Shown: piece after piece, positions 42,178 through 43,125 of the stretch
How positions within the stretch are numbered: position 1 is the first letter of the stretch
Layout: each line of letters begins with the position of its first letter
DNA from: Anaeromonas frigoriresistens
Lineage (GTDB): Bacteria; Bacillota; Clostridia; Tissierellales; SIT17
Direction of reading: 5' to 3'
Length of the DNA stretch: 43,125 nt
Assembly (NCBI RefSeq): GCF_016820655.1
Contig: NZ_WSFT01000025.1
Span: forward strand, 1-43,125
Program-made: the position numbers and the translations under genes
Notes under the pieces: generated by a model
Told to the model about the DNA's origin: nothing
Seen by the model: the letters and a program-made list of their open reading frames with translations, nothing else
The model's database searches: none

Positions 42178-42248
42178 TATGTCACTCCTTTCTACTGTAA
42201 TAGTAGTATATGTTTAATAATTGTGGTTATTCAGTTTATAGATATACA

Positions 42249-42995
42249 TTAAATACAAATTAATGGAATTATTGACCCAATATCTATAATTTTTTTATTC
42301 GATAATATTTTTGGAATTTTTCCATTTTTATTTAAAAAGTCATCTATCTTTTCTTTATCAGGATGACTTGAATAATCTCCTGAAAATAATATATATTTAT
42401 TATCAACTGATCCTGTGCTTCCACCTATAAATCCGTATTCTAATCCAGGAAGTTTAATGTGCCCCGGTTCTATTGTTAATATTTTTATTCCTGTCTTTTT
42501 TAAAGCCTTTTCAATACCTTTGTCAGATGTAATTATTGATTTATTACTTATAATAGATATAGAACATTTACTATATCCTTGTTTTATATTAATCAATTCC
42601 ATCCCTAATTGTTCCATATAGTATTTAACTTTTTCATCAGTATATCGAAAATTATGTAAACAATAGTTTCCGACTCTTGCTACATTATATGCAATATTGT
42701 CAGGATAGTTTCTGTTTAGTTCTCTCTCTCCTTTTAACAACTTAATTTTATAAGGAGATAAAATTTCTTTATAATAGTGATATTCTCTAGGAGATACAAT
42801 AACAGTATTACTATCTATAGGATATAGTATCATATCAGGATGATAACTAACTGCTTCATATAAGCCTTCATGTTTTCTTGTCTTTATTACAACTATACCC
42901 ATTCTTTCAAAGAAATCAGTTATATCTTTACCTACTCTTCCATCTAATATAACAATATCAGCTTTTTTGTAAGATAAAAATGGATTTAACTTCAT
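42249..42995 (-). CDS. DUF6873-like protein (GME-fold, function unknown)
   Basis: 248 residues, soluble. Segments such as DGRVGKDITDFFERMGIVVI, NIAYNVARVGNYCLHN, KQGYSKCSISIISNKSIITSD and GHIKLPGLEYGFIGGSTGS suggest a guanidino-modifying-enzyme (pentein) fold, as in proteins labelled DUF6873, but the usual catalytic Cys is not evident at the C-terminus, so enzymatic activity is doubtful. I favour the ATG at 42995-42993, behind AGGTGATG; a GTG three codons earlier is part of that site. A terminator hairpin lies 36 bases upstream, leaving little room for a promoter. Confidence 0.65.
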   Translation of the reverse strand: MKLNPFLSYKKADIVILDGRVGKDITDFFERMGIVVIKTRKHEGLYEAVSYHPDMILYPIDSNTVIVSPREYHYYKEILSPYKIKLLKGERELNRNYPDNIAYNVARVGNYCLHNFRYTDEKVKYYMEQLGMELINIKQGYSKCSISIISNKSIITSDKGIEKALKKTGIKILTIEPGHIKLPGLEYGFIGGSTGSVDNKYILFSGDYSSHPDKEKIDDFLNKNGKIPKILSNKKIIDIGSIIPLICI

Positions 42996-43030
42996 ATTCA
43001 TCACCTAGTTTTATTATTTGTTATTATAAT

Positions 43031-43060
43031 AAAAAAACTCCCTTTTGTTAGGGAGTTTTT
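43031..43060 (-). terminator. Terminator after tRNA-Cys
   Basis: Stem AAAAAACTCCC/GGGAGTTTTTT with an eight-base loop, symmetrical with A and T runs on both sides. It begins three bases after the encoded CCA end of the tRNA. Confidence 0.85.
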
Positions 43061-43062
43061 TA

Positions 43063-43125
43063 TGGAGGCGGCACCCAGATTCGAACTGGGGGTAAAGGAT
43101 TTGCAGTCCTCTGCCTTACCACTTG
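43063..43125 (-). tRNA. tRNA-Cys (GCA), 3' part only
   Basis: On the minus strand the window opens within the D-arm (AAGTGGTAAGGC), followed by the anticodon arm with loop CTGCAAA (anticodon GCA), the T-arm CCCAG-TTCGAAT-CTGGG, acceptor TGCCGCC, discriminator T and an encoded CCA (43065-43063). About the first eleven bases lie outside the window. Confidence 0.95.

Noticed and set aside
1..43125. Insertion sequences, prophage genes, restriction or other defence genes, CRISPR arrays
   Set aside because: No transposase, integrase, nuclease-methylase pair or spaced repeat array is visible anywhere in the window; the proteins are housekeeping, metabolic or unassigned.

Overview
The window is a low-GC, Gram-positive type chromosome segment, most likely from an anaerobic clostridial-type Firmicute (Clostridia or Tissierellia). 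The evidence is very AT-rich DNA, strong GGAGG-type ribosome binding sites, three T-box leaders, an L20-type leader, a YtxC-like sporulation-associated protein, and an indolepyruvate:ferredoxin oxidoreductase plus phosphate butyryltransferase pair typical of amino-acid fermenters. Nearly all genes are on the minus strand. The core order (ytxC, thrS, infC-rpmI-rplT, SpoU-type rRNA methyltransferase, pheS-pheT, zapA, mutS2) follows the order known from Bacillus subtilis, with lineage-specific genes inserted between.

Layout, low to high coordinates. 1-245: three tandem, near-identical sigma-A promoters firing leftward, ending in a boxA-like sequence, which looks like the start of an rRNA operon lying just outside the window. 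364-3628: ptb-iorA-iorB, 2-oxoacid fermentation. 3778-9250: a tight six-gene run (amidase-domain protein, two GNAT acetyltransferases, B12-binding radical SAM protein, membrane protein, TPR protein), preceded by a MATE exporter. 10814-11584: two small plus-strand genes of unknown function. 11610-12602: an unrecognised protein. 12691-15521: an extracytoplasmic-function sigma factor operon (DUF4097 membrane protein, sigma factor, zinc-finger anti-sigma factor, zinc-ribbon membrane protein). 15661-17211: a WG-repeat lipoprotein.

17317-19290: argS with an Arg T-box. 19413-21426: FMN-dependent 2-hydroxyacid dehydrogenase and P1 peptidase. 21490-26771: U32 peptidase, mutS2, DUF523. 26813-28046: DUF421 protein and ZapA. 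28193-32270: one transcription unit read as promoter, yqzL-like 29-residue gene, Phe T-box, 62-residue membrane protein, pheS, pheT. 32291-35123: ktrB-ktrA-rRNA methyltransferase. 35292-36609: infC-rpmI-rplT with L20-type leader and a consensus promoter. 36729-38285: a short FtsH-like protease on the plus strand. 38316-40542: thrS with a Thr T-box and perfect consensus promoter. 40576-42995: DUF445, YtxC-like and DUF6873-like genes. 43063-43125: the 3' part of a tRNA-Cys.

Most of the window is housekeeping translation and cell-division machinery. I do not see a clear new defence or mobile system. The items most worth a second look are the 29-codon yqzL-like gene ahead of the Phe T-box, the probable AUU start of mutS2, the triple rRNA-type promoter, the ECF sigma/DUF4097 operon, the divergent Arg T-box sequence and the FtsH homologue that has almost no extracytoplasmic domain.
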